64,000 nt of DNA, taken from AP-15 sp963716115 (GTDB lineage Bacteria; Pseudomonadota; Alphaproteobacteria; ATCC43930; CGMCC-115725). Location: the NCBI GenBank assembly GCA_963716115.1, contig CAVQSZ010000019.1, positions 12,496-76,495 of the forward strand, read 5' to 3'. The translations under genes were made by a program, and so were the position numbers. Each line of letters opens with the position of its first letter. The first letter of the stretch is position 1. Below the pieces are notes generated by a model. It worked only from the letters and a program-made list of their open reading frames with translations. It was not told where the DNA came from and searched no databases. Shown piece after piece: positions 22,880 through 32,844 of this stretch.

Positions 22880-24971
22880 GTGAGCCACGCTGAAAGTTTG
22901 GCGCCGGAGCCGCCGCGGCGATCATCGCCTCGACCGAATGCGGCCTGGAATGTCGAGCGGCTGGCGGCAGCGATCCGGTCGGCGGGTCCGCCGCTGCTGT
23001 TCGGCTTGCGCCTCTGGGCTTCGGTCTGCCTCGCGCTCTACGTCGCGTTTTGGCTCCAGCTCGACGACGCATATTGGGCCGGCGGCACCGCCGCGATCGT
23101 CTGTCAGCCTAGTCTCGGCGCTTCGCTGCGCAAGGGTGCGTTCCGCATGGTCGGGACGGTGATCGGGGCGGTCGCGATCGTGATTCTGACCGCGTGCTTT
23201 CCGCAAGACCGAACCGGCTTCCTGGTGGGTCTGGCGCTGTGGGGCGCCGCCTGCGGTCTCGTGGCCACGATCCTGCGCAATTTTGCCGCCTACGCCGCGG
23301 CGCTGGCCGGCTACACGGCCGCGATCATCGCGAGCGCCGAGCTCGGCGCGACCGGGGGTACGAGCGGAGAGGCCTTCACCCTCGCAGTGACCCGCGCCAG
23401 CGAAATCCTGATTGGCATCGTCTGCGCCGGCATTGTCCTCGTCGCGACCGATTTCGGCGGCGCCCGGCGCCGGCTGGCTGGCCAATTCGCCGCTCTATCG
23501 TCCGAGATCGCCGGACGATTGGCCGGCTCATTCCGGCTGTCCGGGCCGGAACAGGCGCAGACGCGGGAGGCTCGGCGCGATCTGATCCGCCGCGTCATCG
23601 CGCTCGATCCGGTTATCGACGAGGCGATCGGGGAATCCTCCGATCTGCGTTATCGCTCGCGGCTATTGCAGGCGGCGGTTGAGGGGCTGTTCGCCGCTTT
23701 GTCCGGCTGGCGCACCGTCGCCAATCACCTCGAGCAGCTGCCGGGAGGAAGCGGGCCGGCAGCAATCGGAAATCATCCTGCGGAACCTCCCGCAGGAGCT
23801 GCGTTCGGCGCCGGGGCAAGCCGACCCGGCGATTTGGAAGACGGAGCCGTCGCGCCTGCGCCGGGTATGCATCGCGGCGGTGCGGGCGCTGACCTCCCTG
23901 CCGGCCCGGACGCCATCGGTGCGACTGCTCGCCGACCGCACGGCCGAGGCGCTGCTCGGCTTGTCGCGCGCGCTCAACGGCTTGGCTTTGCTGGTCGATG
24001 ATCAAGCTCGCGCGGTTCGGCGGGGCAGCGTCGCCCGATTGTATGTTCCGGATTGGCTTCCTCCTCTTGTCAACGCAGCGCGCGTGTTCGTGACGATCGG
24101 TGCGGTCGAGCTGTTCTGGATCGTTACCGCCTGGCCGAACGGCGCCTCGGCCATCATTTTCGCCGCGATCGTCGTTATCCTGTTCTCGCCGAAAGGCGAT
24201 CAGGCTTACGTGATCACGATGACCGCGGCCCTCGGCAACACCATCGGCGCCGTTCTGGCGGGTATCGTCAAATTCGCGGTGCTGCCGGGCGCCGAGACCT
24301 TCGCCGGCTTCAGCCTCGGGATCGCTCTCGTCCTGGTGCCGGTCGGCGCCCTTATCGCCCAGCCTTGGCAGACCGGCCTCTTCATCGGCATGACGTTGAA
24401 CTTTATTCCCTTTCTCGCGCCGGCGAACCCGATGACCTACGATACCCAGCAATTCTACAATTCGGCGCTGGCCATCGTTGTGGGCTTCGGGTTCGGCGCG
24501 CTCTCCTTCCGGCTGATGCCGCCGCTGTCGCCCGCATTCCGAACCCGCCGGCTGTTGACCCTCACGTTGCGAGACCTGCGCCGGCTGGCGACGGGTTCGA
24601 TCCCACAGACGGCCGATGACTGGGAGGGTCGCGTGTACAGCCGCCTGTCGGTGCTGGCGGAAGAGGCAGAGCCGGTGCAGCGCGCGCAGCTCGTCGCGGC
24701 GCTCTCGGTGGGGACCGAGATCATCCGCCTGCGCCATCTCGCCGACCGGTTCGAACTCGGCGCCGATCTCGATAAAGCGCTCGATGCCGTGGCGCGAGGC
24801 AACAGCGCGCTCGCGATCGAGCGCCTCGCCGGAGTCGACCGAGCCCTGGCCGCGTCGCCCAGGGCCGGGCCGGGGAGGTCGGTCAGGCTTCGGGCGCGCG
24901 GCAGCATTCTTGCCATCTCGGAGGCGCTTGCCCAGTATCCCTCATATTTCGACGCAGGGACGGTGCGGTGA
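22880..24971 (+). CDS. FUSC/AaeB-type aromatic acid efflux membrane protein (frameshifted)
   Basis: Inner-membrane pump of the AaeB/FUSC family, which with a membrane-fusion partner exports aromatic carboxylic acids and similar toxic compounds. The 5' part (GTG at 22880) encodes the first helix block: WASVCLALYVAFWLQLDDAYWAGGTAAIV, then SLRKGAFRMVGTVIGA. The 3' part, in another frame, encodes the second block (TAWPNGASAIIFAAIVVILF, KGDQAYVITMTAALGNTIGAV) and the soluble tail. The break is near 23740-23748 (CTGCCGGGAGG), where the sequence has one base too many for the frame; about 695 residues when repaired. The stop overlaps the next start (24968-24971). The pathway role is inferred from the operon. 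Confidence 0.88.
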
Positions 24972-25171
24972 ACTTCACCGAGATCAACCTCTTCGGCGTC
25001 TATGTCGCCCCGATCTCCTTGATGATGGTCGTGGCGTGGCTGATCTTTATCCCATTGCGCCGGCTGGCGAACCATTTCGGGCTGTTGCGCCAGGTCTGGC
25101 ATCCGGGCCTGTTCGAGGTTGCGGTGTACATGATCATGCTTTCGTCGATCGTCCTCTTCGTCGCGCGCTGA
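24968..25171 (+). CDS. DUF1656 small membrane protein (AaeX-like)
   Basis: A 67-residue membrane protein with two predicted helices. It opens FTEINLFGVYVAPISLMMVVAWLIF, and the second helix ends at the C-terminus (EVAVYMIMLSSIVLFVAR), as in AaeX/DUF1656. It overlaps the pump gene by 4 bases (GTGA) and precedes the fusion-protein gene by 8. The aaeB-aaeX-aaeA type gene set is thus complete. Its exact role in the pump is unknown. Confidence 0.88.
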   Translation: MNFTEINLFGVYVAPISLMMVVAWLIFIPLRRLANHFGLLRQVWHPGLFEVAVYMIMLSSIVLFVAR

Positions 25172-25179
25172 GCCCCCTC

Positions 25180-26154
25180 GTGGCCGACGTCAAATCCAGA
25201 TCGGAAGACGTCACGACAAAAGGCGCGAGCCGCGACGTCCTGTCGCCGCTGATTACCGCCCGCGATACGCCCAAGCGCCGGATCCGCATCCTTCCCATTC
25301 TGATCACGTTGGGCGCGATCGCACTGGCCGTATCGCTCGGCTGGGCGATGTGGAACGCCTACATGGGCGCGCCCTGGACGCGCGACGGCACGGTGCGCGT
25401 CTACGTCGTGACGATGGCGCCCGAGGTTGCCGGGCGGATCGTCGAGCTGCCGGTCGCCGACAACCAGCTCGTGCACAAGGGCGACCTGTTGATGGTGATC
25501 GACCCGACCAACTACAAGATCGCCGTCAGCCTCGCCGAAGCGGCGGTGCAGCAGGCGCAGGTCAATGCACAAAACGCGCAGATACAGGCAAAGCGCCGGG
25601 AGAAATTGACCACTCTGACAACGACAGTCGAGGAGCGGCAGACCTACGAGACCACCGCGCTGTCTAATCAGGCGCAATATCAGCAGGCCGTCGCCAATCT
25701 GAACCAGGCGCGGGTGAACCTCGAACGCACGCAAATCCGCTCCCCGGTCAATGGCTGGGTGACCAACCTGTTGGCGCAGCTCGGCGACTACGCCACCGTC
25801 GGGCAGAACGAAATCTCGGTCGTCAACGCGGATTCGTTCTGGATCGACGGGTATTTCGAGGAGACCAATGTCGGCGCGATCCGTGACGGCGACCCTGCGA
25901 CCATCAAGCTGATGGGCTACCACCAGATCGTTCGCGGCCATGTCGACAGCATCGCCCGCGCAATCAACGTCGCAAATGCGCAGGCGGCCAAGCAAGGGCT
26001 CGCCTCGGTCAACCCGATCTTCACCTGGGTGCGTCTGGCGCAACGCATACCGGTGCGCATCCATATCGATCAGGTGCCCGATGGCGTGCACCTGGTAGCC
26101 GGCATGACCGCGACCGTGCAGATCGATCCCCCGCCCACGCCTGCGGCCAAGTGA
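25180..26154 (+). CDS. HlyD/AaeA-type membrane fusion protein
   Basis: Periplasmic adaptor anchored by one N-terminal helix (ILPILITLGAIALAVSLGWAMW, about 34-55), 324 residues from the GTG at 25180. Then follow the AaeA-like PWTRDGTVRVYVVTMAPEVAGRI motif, a lipoyl-like half (VADNQLVHKGDLLMVIDPTNY), a coiled-coil hairpin (about 115-195), the second lipoyl half (RTQIRSPVNGWVTNLLAQLGDYATVG) and a beta-barrel domain (FWIDGYFEETNVGAI). It links the FUSC pump to an outer-membrane channel, which is not encoded here. Third gene of the efflux operon. Confidence 0.92.
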   Translation: MADVKSRSEDVTTKGASRDVLSPLITARDTPKRRIRILPILITLGAIALAVSLGWAMWNAYMGAPWTRDGTVRVYVVTMAPEVAGRIVELPVADNQLVHKGDLLMVIDPTNYKIAVSLAEAAVQQAQVNAQNAQIQAKRREKLTTLTTTVEERQTYETTALSNQAQYQQAVANLNQARVNLERTQIRSPVNGWVTNLLAQLGDYATVGQNEISVVNADSFWIDGYFEETNVGAIRDGDPATIKLMGYHQIVRGHVDSIARAINVANAQAAKQGLASVNPIFTWVRLAQRIPVRIHIDQVPDGVHLVAGMTATVQIDPPPTPAAK

Positions 26155-26238
26155 ACCGGCAGCGCCCAATCGGAACGTGCCCGAACCGCCTTCCCGGTTT
26201 TGAGATCAACCCGGTGGGGCGGGTGGGTGTCTGGCCGC

Positions 26239-27615
26239 TCACGTTGCTGCGGGGCGATGCAAGCGACGGCGGCGGATCAAGTACAGGATCACGGCAGCCA
26301 CGATGACGAGGATCACGGCGGCGGCAATCGCGCCGCCTATCAGTAGCGGAGTGATGTTGGCGGCACCGCCGCGGCGAAGAGCCCCAGCGTCGTCGGCCGT
26401 CACGTTCGTCGAACCGTTGCCGAACTGCCGGCGCACGTAGTTGACGAGGGTTGCAATCTGCTGGTCGTCGAGCAGGCCGGCGAAACCCTGCATGAAGACG
26501 TCCCTCCCGGTCATCTTGCGGTTGACGCCGCGCAGAACCACCGTGATCAGGTTGCGCGGATCGGACGAGCCGACCGAGCTGTGGTGAAACAGCGAGGGGT
26601 AGGAGCCGAGCCCCTGGCCGCGGCCGGCGCCGACGGCGCCGTGGCAGGTCGCGCAATTGCCGAGAAAGAGCCCCTCACCCGGATCGTTGGAGGGGGTCCC
26701 GCGCAGGATGGCCTGCCGCATCGGCTCGCCCCACGCATAGCGCGGCTTGCCGCTGCCATCCGGAACCGCCGCTACCGCCTTCAGATACACCGCGATCGCC
26801 CGCAGATCCGTATCGGAGAGATATTGGAGACTGTGCTCGACCGCCTGTGCCATCGGTCCGCTGGCGCTGGCCTTGCCCGCGACATTGCCGGTGCGCAGAT
26901 AGTCGGCGATCTCATCCTCGCTCCAGCCGCCGACGCCAGCGTTCCCGTCGGGCGTGATGTTGAAGGCCAACCATGTCTCGAGATTTCCGCCGCCGAGGTT
27001 GTGGTTCGTCTCCACGCCTTGCATGACGTTGCGCGGCGTATGGCATTCGCCGCAGTGCTCGAGCGCCTCGACCAGGTAACGGCCGCGGTTCCAGGCCTGA
27101 TCGTGCGCCGGATCGGGGGTGAGTTCGCCGCCTCTCAGGTTTAGCAGGTTCCAGAAAACCATCAGCCATCGCTGGTTGAACGGAAACGGCAGCCTGGTTT
27201 GCTCGTTCGGCTGGAGGATGGCGGGGAGACTGAACAGATAAGCCTTGATCGCCAAGACGTCGTCGCGGCTCATCTTGGCGAAGCTGGCGTAAGGCATGGC
27301 CGGATAAAGCTGCACACCACCCGGCGCGATACCTTCGCGAACCGCGTGCACAAACTCGTCATCCGACCAGTTGCCGATTTCGGTCTCCTTGTCCGGAGTG
27401 ATGTTGGTGCCATAGATCACGCCAAAGGGCGTCTCGATCGAGTAGCCGCCGGCAAAGGGCTTGGACGGATCAGCCATGTGACAGGCAATGCAGTCCGCCG
27501 CGGTGGCGAGATATTTCCCGCGCTTGATCCGGTCGGCGTTCTGGGCAAGCGCGGTGCCGGAGCCCAGCGCCAGGATGGCGAACATCAACGCCGCGCGTGC
27601 CGCTTTCGTCAGCAT
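26239..27615 (-). CDS. Three-haem membrane-bound cytochrome c subunit of a sugar/gluconate-type dehydrogenase (copy 1)
   Basis: Periplasmic electron carrier of 458 residues that passes electrons from the GMC flavoprotein encoded just upstream to ubiquinone. After the signal peptide (cut near LAQ-NA, residue 25) there are three CxxCH haem sites: CIACH at 42-46, CGECH near residue 190 and CATCH near residue 335. Each is followed by the expected Met-ligand region (YPAMPYASF; GPMAQAV; FMQGFAG). A C-terminal helix (AAAVILVIVAAVILYLI) with a basic end anchors it in the membrane. The order gamma-GMC-cytochrome is that of gluconate 2-dehydrogenase and FAD-dependent glucose or sorbitol dehydrogenases. 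Intact; 33 bases after the flavoprotein gene. Confidence 0.93.
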   Translation of the reverse strand: MLTKAARAALMFAILALGSGTALAQNADRIKRGKYLATAADCIACHMADPSKPFAGGYSIETPFGVIYGTNITPDKETEIGNWSDDEFVHAVREGIAPGGVQLYPAMPYASFAKMSRDDVLAIKAYLFSLPAILQPNEQTRLPFPFNQRWLMVFWNLLNLRGGELTPDPAHDQAWNRGRYLVEALEHCGECHTPRNVMQGVETNHNLGGGNLETWLAFNITPDGNAGVGGWSEDEIADYLRTGNVAGKASASGPMAQAVEHSLQYLSDTDLRAIAVYLKAVAAVPDGSGKPRYAWGEPMRQAILRGTPSNDPGEGLFLGNCATCHGAVGAGRGQGLGSYPSLFHHSSVGSSDPRNLITVVLRGVNRKMTGRDVFMQGFAGLLDDQQIATLVNYVRRQFGNGSTNVTADDAGALRRGGAANITPLLIGGAIAAAVILVIVAAVILYLIRRRRLHRPAAT

Positions 27616-27648
27616 CGGAATCCCTTTCCGCGGCCGGCCCCCCTGTGA

Positions 27649-29249
27649 TTAGAGGGTCGTCAGAACCCTGTCGGCCGTACGCAGGGCGAGCGCGGTACCG
27701 GTGAGCGTTGAGTTCACGGTCGAGCAGGATGGCATCACGCCGGTGCCGCAAATAAACAGGTTCTCGTGATCATGCGTACGACCATCGCGATCGACCACGG
27801 AGTCCTTAGGGTCCGAGCCCATGATCATGGTACCGGTGATGTGCTGATTGTTGTCGTAGACTCCGCGCTTGCTGTAGACGGCATCGCTTGCATTCAGCCG
27901 CGCGACGATGGCTTGGAAGTCCAGCCTGCACTGATCGTATCCTCGGTGCACGTATTCGGGGAACTTATAGCGTACTTCCATGCGCGGAATGCCCCAGGCA
28001 TCCTTCTCGGTCGCGCTGGGAACGACCCGGTTCTGCGGGTCGGGAAGTATCTCGAACAGGCTCTTGAGCAGCACATAGCGCTCGGCCTGCTCTGCGATCT
28101 TCTTGTTCAGCGCCTTCCCGTAATAGCCCTGCGCGATCAGCCTTTCAGTCAGGTCACGGACCGGCGACGTGTTCGCCAAGTCGATACGCAAAGGCGACCG
28201 ATGCGCCCGGAAGGGGCCATCGCGCGTATTGTCGATGCTTCCTGGACGCTGCGGGCCGAGTCCGTACCAGATCGGCTCGTCCGCCATGAACTCGACCGAG
28301 CTGCCCGGATGGTCCATCAGGTTCCGGCCGACCATATTCGAGCTGTTGGCGATGCCGTTACGGTATTTGTCGCTGGTCGAGATCAGGAGAAGCTTTGGGC
28401 TCTCCAGACCGTTGGCGGCCAGAATGAAGGCCCGGCCGGTCACGCGATGGGTGGCCTTGTCCGGATCGAGATAGTAAACGGCGGTGATCCGCCCCTTGGG
28501 GTCGGCTTCGATCTTGTAGACGACCGCATTGGCAATGATCCGCGTGCCGGCCGCCCGGCTTTGGCGGCCGAGATCGCGCCATTATACTGCGCGTCGATCG
28601 GACAAACGGGCATGCAGTTGTTGTTGCCGCAGCAGGCCGGCCGGCCGTCATAGGGGATGCTGTTGCGCGCCTGCGGCCCGATCGACACCACATAGGGCGA
28701 TCCGGTCAGCCTTTCCTTGATCCGCTGCAGGCCGTAGGGCAGCGGGATCGGCGGCAGCGGATAGGGTTTCGTGCGTGGCGAATCGAGGTCTGTATCGCCC
28801 GAGACTCCCATCTCGACCTCGGCCTCGTAGTAGAAGGATTCGAGGTCGTCATAGGAAATCGGCCAATCGCGCCCAACGCCGTACAGCGATTTGATCCTGA
28901 AATCGTTGGGCAGGAGCCGGAATGCCTGTCCGGCCCAGTGCCAGGTCGTTCCTCCGACACCGCGCACATACATCGCGCGATAAGGATCCGGACCCTTCTG
29001 GATCAGATAGTTGTTGTCGACCGGCTGGAACTTCGGTTGCGGCGCCCACGGCTTTGCCGGATAGGGCTCCATAAAGTCGCCCTTGCAGGCCGCGTTGCGG
29101 AAATTTTCGACGAGCTCGTCCCGCTGAAAACGCGGACCGGATTCGAGGATCAGCACCGACGCGCCCTTGCGGACGATCTTCAGCGCAGCGAGGCAGCCGG
29201 CAACACCGGCGCCGATGACGACGACGTCCGCGGAAAGTTCGTTAGCCAT
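27649..29249 (-). CDS. GMC-type FAD dehydrogenase, large subunit (copy 1; one frameshift)
   Basis: Catalytic flavoprotein of a membrane-bound sugar/gluconate dehydrogenase. From the ATG at 29249: FAD-binding VIGAGVAGCLAA (residues 11-22), GVGGTTWHW near residue 97, DGRPACCGNNNCMPVCP at 201-217 and a C-terminal substrate domain with NNQHITGTMIMG and GTGVMPSCSTVNST. The Cys-rich stretch resembles the 3Fe-4S site described in FAD-glucose dehydrogenase of Burkholderia. The frame breaks near 28549-28558, after NGAISAAKAG: one base is missing before AGTRIIANAVVYKIEADP. Repaired length is about 533 residues. It has no signal peptide; export is expected to piggy-back on the Tat signal of the gamma subunit. 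Confidence 0.9.
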
Positions 29250-29253
29250 TGAT

Positions 29254-29763
29254 CTACGGTCCGGCTGGCGGCGCGCGCCAAAAGCCTGGAGCGCCGCCGC
29301 AATAGCTGGGGATTTGGAGGTGTTTTTCGACGAGCCGATGGCTGACGATGTTCTCGAAGGCGATGCAGCGGCGCTTGTCGGGTGGGCCAACAACGCCGAG
29401 ATACCAGCCGGCGATCAGATCATCGGTCAACGTGGCAAGGCTCGGCTCTCGGGCCGCAGCGGCTTGACGCAGCCCGGCGTCACCGAGTCCCGAACCCAGA
29501 AGCTCCTTGATGACACCGAGCTTGGCATCGAGATCATCGTAAATCTCGCTCAGAACCGAATAGACCTGATCGCCAAGACCAGGGTCGGGCGCCGACAGCC
29601 CCGTCAATCTCTTCGATACGTCCCAGAACGTCTGTTTTGCGGCGGCGTTCGGCGAAGCCGCGGCCAAAGCTTCCCTCGCGACGCCCGGCAGCGCGCCGCC
29701 CGCGACCGCCAAGGCCGCCGCCCCTCCCAGGACTTCCCGCCGCGTATGTTCGACCGCGGACAT
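29254..29763 (-). CDS. Gluconate 2-dehydrogenase subunit 3 family protein (gamma subunit, copy 1)
   Basis: Small hitch-hiker subunit of 169 residues. The Tat signal TRREVLGGAAALAVAGG starts at residue 8; the ATG at 29763 follows an AGGAGG site, so the longer upstream frame is rejected. The mature part has the family's helical LTGLSAPDPGLGDQVYSVL and the closing GWYLGVVGPPDKRRCIAFENI with a SYCGGAPGFW end. In this family the subunit carries the co-folded flavoprotein through the Tat pore. It lies 4 bases from the flavoprotein start and downstream of the porin gene. Confidence 0.9.
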   Translation of the reverse strand: MSAVEHTRREVLGGAAALAVAGGALPGVAREALAAASPNAAAKQTFWDVSKRLTGLSAPDPGLGDQVYSVLSEIYDDLDAKLGVIKELLGSGLGDAGLRQAAAAREPSLATLTDDLIAGWYLGVVGPPDKRRCIAFENIVSHRLVEKHLQIPSYCGGAPGFWRAPPAGP

Positions 29764-29901
29764 GACGCCTCCTGGAATTATCTTGGTAGCGGCAGATCTG
29801 CTTCGGAGTTCCGCGCTTCGGTGGCGCCGTAGCGTTCGCGCAAATATCGCCGATAGGGAATTCTGCCTAATTTGCTCGTCCGGTTGCACGCCTCGCCTCC
29901 A

Positions 29902-31338
29902 TCACAGCGTGAGCTTGACTTGGAACCCGAAGACCCAGGTGTCCGGGTGCGTCGATGTGGCGCCGGGGCGGATGTCGTATTGGACCCCCGGCCGGAACTG
30001 CAGCGACGGGGTGGCCTGGATGGTGTAGGTGAGCTCGATGAGCTGCTCGCTGGTCTGGACCGGCGATCCGGCCGTCGCCAGCTGAAATTGAAACCGCGGA
30101 TTGATGTCGGTCCGGACCCAGCCGAGGCTCAAAATGTCCAGCTCGCGGCCCGGAAACACACCGCGGGATGCCGCGCCGGCCTCGTAGTAGTGCTTGAATT
30201 TGGCGGTGTTCTGGTCGCTGACGGTAAAGATCCCGAAGAGCGCCAGCCCGCTGCGCAGCCCCGGCCCCCACTTGTAGACCTGCTGCGCGGCCTCGAGGTA
30301 GAGACCTTGCCGTCCTTGGTCGAAGACCGCCGGATCGGCCAAATTCGGCGCTGCCGAGGAATCGTAATAGGCGCCGATCTTGTAGGTGCCGCCATAATCT
30401 TCGGGGTTCTTGCCGAGCTGGTAAGCGATCTCTATCGGCGCGATCACGCCCGTGTTCCCGGAAAAGTTGAGCTTGAAACCGTCCTGCCGGAGCGTATAGC
30501 GGGGGTTTACATCGTAGACCCCGCCTTGGATCTGGAGCTCGTCGGTAATGTGCCATTTGGCACGGCCGCCCCATCTGCCGGCCGGCGCGTCCGACCACCC
30601 GCTGTTGACCGGCTCCGATTGGGGATGGCCGCAGAACCCGACGTTGGTGAAGTTGCAGACGTAGGGCAATGTCGAAAAATCGCTGCCCATCGGATAAAAA
30701 CCGACCTTCAGGGCCAGCTCCTTCTGCAAAAGGAATTTCTCGATGGTGATCTCGTTGAATCGCAGGTTTTGCCCCTGCCCGAAAATCTCCTGATACGCGA
30801 AATAGGAGCCGGTCCGGTCGGCGGCGAGGCTGCGGCCGGCGCGGTCGGTCATGGCGAAGCGCGCGACGGCGTCCGACCAAATGCCGAGCTTGTCGAGATC
30901 AAAGCTGGCGCCGACATCGACCTGCTGGGCATAGGCGGTGCCGGTGCCGCCGATGCCGCGCGTGTTGGACATCGTCTCGCTGATGTAATGGGCGATCAGA
31001 TCGATCCCCTTATCCGCCAAATCTTTCCGGAACGCCAGGTCGCCGAGCATCGGGTACTGGATGACATAATCGAGCGCGGCAGGGTTGGTCGTGTCCGTTA
31101 TTGCGGGCAGCGTCGGCGCGCCCGGAACGGGGATCGGCGAGGCCAGAGTCGGCGGGTTGGCCGCTTCCGCTGCCGCAGGCGTTGCCGGCGCGCTCGGGAC
31201 GGATGCCGGCGAGGGTTGCGCGGTTTGGCCCCACCCGCAGACAGGCTGGGCGGCAAACCCGGCCGCGAGCAGAAAAAGCGCGATCCGAGCCGCCGCCATA
31301 GTCGAGAACCGTGGGAATGGGCCTCCGGCTGGCTTCAT
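29902..31338 (-). CDS. OprB-family carbohydrate porin
   Basis: Outer-membrane beta-barrel of 478 residues with a signal peptide (ARIALFLLAAGFAAQPVCG) and a Pro/Ala-rich linker (about 40-80). The barrel ends in FQVKLTL, the aromatic/hydrophobic C-terminal strand expected of porins. OprB features include DKGIDLIAHYISETMSNTRG near residue 110, then WGGRAKWHI and GVYDVNPRY near residues 250-270. The ATG at 31338 has a GGAGGGGGAACGGAG ribosome site; the ATG at 31299 is an alternative without one. It lies between the two dehydrogenase cassettes, on the same strand, and would bring their sugar or polyol substrates into the periplasm. Confidence 0.9.
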   Translation of the reverse strand: MKPAGGPFPRFSTMAAARIALFLLAAGFAAQPVCGWGQTAQPSPASVPSAPATPAAAEAANPPTLASPIPVPGAPTLPAITDTTNPAALDYVIQYPMLGDLAFRKDLADKGIDLIAHYISETMSNTRGIGGTGTAYAQQVDVGASFDLDKLGIWSDAVARFAMTDRAGRSLAADRTGSYFAYQEIFGQGQNLRFNEITIEKFLLQKELALKVGFYPMGSDFSTLPYVCNFTNVGFCGHPQSEPVNSGWSDAPAGRWGGRAKWHITDELQIQGGVYDVNPRYTLRQDGFKLNFSGNTGVIAPIEIAYQLGKNPEDYGGTYKIGAYYDSSAAPNLADPAVFDQGRQGLYLEAAQQVYKWGPGLRSGLALFGIFTVSDQNTAKFKHYYEAGAASRGVFPGRELDILSLGWVRTDINPRFQFQLATAGSPVQTSEQLIELTYTIQATPSLQFRPGVQYDIRPGATSTHPDTWVFGFQVKLTL

Positions 31339-31362
31339 CTCCGTTCCCCCTCCTCCGATGCT

Positions 31363-32794
31363 TCAACCTCCGCCGGTAGCTGGAACCGGCCGCCGCGCCG
31401 GTTTTTCGGCGCCAAAATCTGAGCAGGAAGAATGCAATGATCGCCACGATCACCGCCGCTATCACACCTATTGCGACTCGCGCCGCCACAAGGAGAAAAG
31501 ACGACGTGCTTCCCGACCGCAGCTCGCTCACCTGCTGGGCGGTAACCTGCGCCTTAGGATTGCCATAACGCTGCACGAGATACCCGCCGAGGGTGGCGAT
31601 CTGCCGATCCGACAGCTCCTTCGCAAAGCCCGGCATCAGGAGGTCGGGGGTATCGGGCTGCGGATGGACTCCGTCGAGGATCGCCATCACGAGATTGTTC
31701 GTGCTGGTGCTGCCCAATGCGGTGTTGTGGAACAGCGACGGGAGGATTCCGTTGTCGGCGCCTTCACCACCGCTCCCGTGGCAGGTGGCGCAATAGGCGT
31801 CGTAGAGCTGCGGGCCCGACATTTGATTCGGGTCCTTTGGCAACTCGACGCCGCGAATGCTGCTGACGGCATCGGCGGCAGCACCCCATGCGAATGCCGG
31901 GCGGGTATCGGCATCGTCGTGCAGCGCCGGCACAGTTTTTACATATGCCGCAATCGCACGCAGGTCGTCGTCGTTCAGATGGCGCAGGCTATGGTCGACC
32001 GCCTCGGCCATTGGGCCGGCCGCTTGCGCCTTGTTGGCCGCGCGCCCGGTGCGCAAGTAGTCGATCAGCTCCTGCTCGCTCCAGCCGCCGATCCGCTGTT
32101 CACATCGGATGTGATGTTCGGCGCGTACCAGCCGCCGATATCGGCCCCGCCAAGGTCGCGCGAGCCTTCTTCCGCCATCAGCAGGTTGCGCGGCGTATGG
32201 CAGGTGCTGCAATGCGTGAGGCCGCGGACGAGATAGGCGCCGCGGTTCCACTCCGTGCTCTTGCTCGTATCGGGCGCGAACGGCTTGCCCTCGAGGAACA
32301 ACAGGTTCCACCCCGCCATCATCAACCTTATGTTGAACGGGAACGGCAGCGTCGTCTGCGGCGTGGCGGCATCGACCGGTGCAACCGCGTTCATGAAATA
32401 GGCGTAAAGCGCCTTCACGTCATCGTCCGATACTTGCGCGTAGGACGTATACGGCATCGCGGGATATAGATGGGCGCCGTCAGCGCGCACGCCCTTTGCG
32501 CAGCGCATCGGCGAACTGCGTCAGTGAATAATTCCCGATGCCGTAGGTTTTCGACGGCGTGATGTTGGTGGAAAAGATCGGCCCGAACGGCGTCGCCAGC
32601 GGCAGGCCGCCGGCCAGCGGCTTGCCGTCGACGGTGGTGTGACAGGCGACGCAATCGCCGGCCGTCGCAAGATAGCGGCCGTGCTCAACCAGGACGGCAT
32701 CGGCAGGGCCAGCGGCAAGGGCGGCGCGCGCATCGAGGCTCGCAAGCGCGACAACGGCGCCGAAAGCAAAATAAAAGCGCCTGATCCGCTTCAT
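31363..32794 (-). CDS. Three-haem cytochrome c subunit (copy 2; two frameshifts)
   Basis: Paralogue of the cytochrome at 26239-27615. It lies in three frames: 32794 to about 32492 (signal peptide, CVACH), then to about 32091 (YPAMPYTSYAQ, CSTCH), then the last third (GGWSEQELIDYLRTG, CATCH, C-terminal helix ending FFLLRFWRR). The first break is an extra G in a GGG run (32491-32494); the second lacks one base after VNSG (about 32090-32093). The last frame stays open to 31010, inside the porin gene. The stop at 31363 in a neighbouring frame is my guess for the real end, so a third break near 31400 is possible. All three haem motifs survive, which argues for a working gene. Confidence 0.82.
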
Positions 32795-32844
32795 TGGGAG
32801 CTATCCCCCGCCGCAACGGCGCGCTGGGCACCGCTGGCGCGTGC